DNA of 5,240 nucleotides, taken from assembly GCA_022729285.1 (NCBI GenBank), contig JALDAI010000055.1, positions 1 through 5,240 of the forward strand, read 5' to 3'. The translations under genes and the position numbers were made by a program. Positions within the stretch are counted from its first letter, which is position 1; every line of letters begins with the position of its first letter. The stretch is from Candidatus Nanoanaerosalina archaeon (GTDB lineage: Archaea > Nanohalarchaeota > Nanosalinia > Nanosalinales > Nanoanaerosalinaceae). The notes under the pieces are model-generated. The model was not told the origin of the DNA. It worked only from the letters and a program-made list of their open reading frames with translations, and ran no database searches. This document shows, piece by piece, positions 5,111 through 5,240 of this stretch.

Positions 5111-5240
5111 GTAAATTATTCTGTGTAGCCTTTGTTATAATCTACCATAATATAAGTTAATAGAAAAAGAACTAGAATTAATTAAATAAAGTTAGGAAAG
5201 TTTTTGAAGGAAAAATAACTCCTCCTCACTACCTATGAAC
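5111..5240. other. AT-rich right edge, no firm gene
   Basis: Nothing here can be called with confidence. Two edge candidates compete. On the minus strand an open frame enters from the right and ends at TAA 5194-5192 after 15 codons (FIGSEEELFFLQKLS), followed by T-rich sequence, as the tail of a gene would be. On the plus strand an ATG at 5235 follows a TATA-like ATTAAATAAA (5181-5190), but there is no ribosome site and only two codons are visible. TATA-like sequence also occurs around 5133-5155. Confidence 0.3.

Noticed and set aside
5072..5128. Stop-codon readthrough of the small gene into a hydrophobic 17-residue extension
   Set aside because: The extension lies in the T-rich terminator, where any frame gives Phe/Leu/Ile. 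Nothing points to recoding of this TAA.

Overview
The window looks like a piece of an AT-rich archaeal chromosome. Three observations support this: a 20S proteasome beta subunit with a short propeptide next to an archaeal CPSF1-type KH/metallo-beta-lactamase/beta-CASP nuclease (aCPSF1/FttA); promoters of the TATA-box type; and Shine-Dalgarno matches such as GAGGT and GTGAT that fit an archaeal 16S 3' end. Short intergenic spaces and the fairly acidic arginyl-tRNA synthetase (my hand count is about 104 Asp+Glu against 78 Lys+Arg) would suit a small-genome, possibly salt-adapted archaeon. A DPANN lineage such as Nanohaloarchaeota is a guess; the lineage cannot be fixed from this sequence alone.

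Layout. Bases 340 to 1 (minus strand) hold the N-terminal 113 residues of a two-helix membrane protein with a highly charged tail, which runs off the left edge. A 132-base divergent promoter region follows. psmB (473-1123, plus) has all six catalytic residues of the proteasome beta family. After 44 bases comes fttA (1168-3045, plus; GTG start), which has both KH domains and intact nuclease motifs. A 52-base convergent gap with a strong hairpin separates it from argS (4750-3098, minus). Upstream of argS is a 201-base divergent promoter region. Past it is a previously easy-to-miss 40-codon gene (4952-5074, plus) with its own TATA box, leader hairpin, ribosome binding site and T-rich terminator. 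The last 166 bases are very AT-rich and hold no gene I can support firmly.

How the parts relate. psmB and fttA form a pair that is also adjacent in other archaea (I recall MJ1237/MJ1236 in Methanocaldococcus jannaschii), linking protein turnover with RNA 3'-end formation. The junction contains a perfect 9-bp hairpin in the last psmB codons, a T7 tract, and a TATA-like box overlapping that tract. FttA cleaves and terminates at U-rich 3' ends, so this junction could be a self-control point for fttA. argS is a housekeeping translation gene on the opposite strand.

Most of the window is ordinary housekeeping sequence. The items most worth a second look are the 40-residue gene with its leader hairpin, the psmB-fttA junction, and the unrecognised membrane gene at the left edge. 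I see no CRISPR array, transposon, tRNA, rRNA or defence system.
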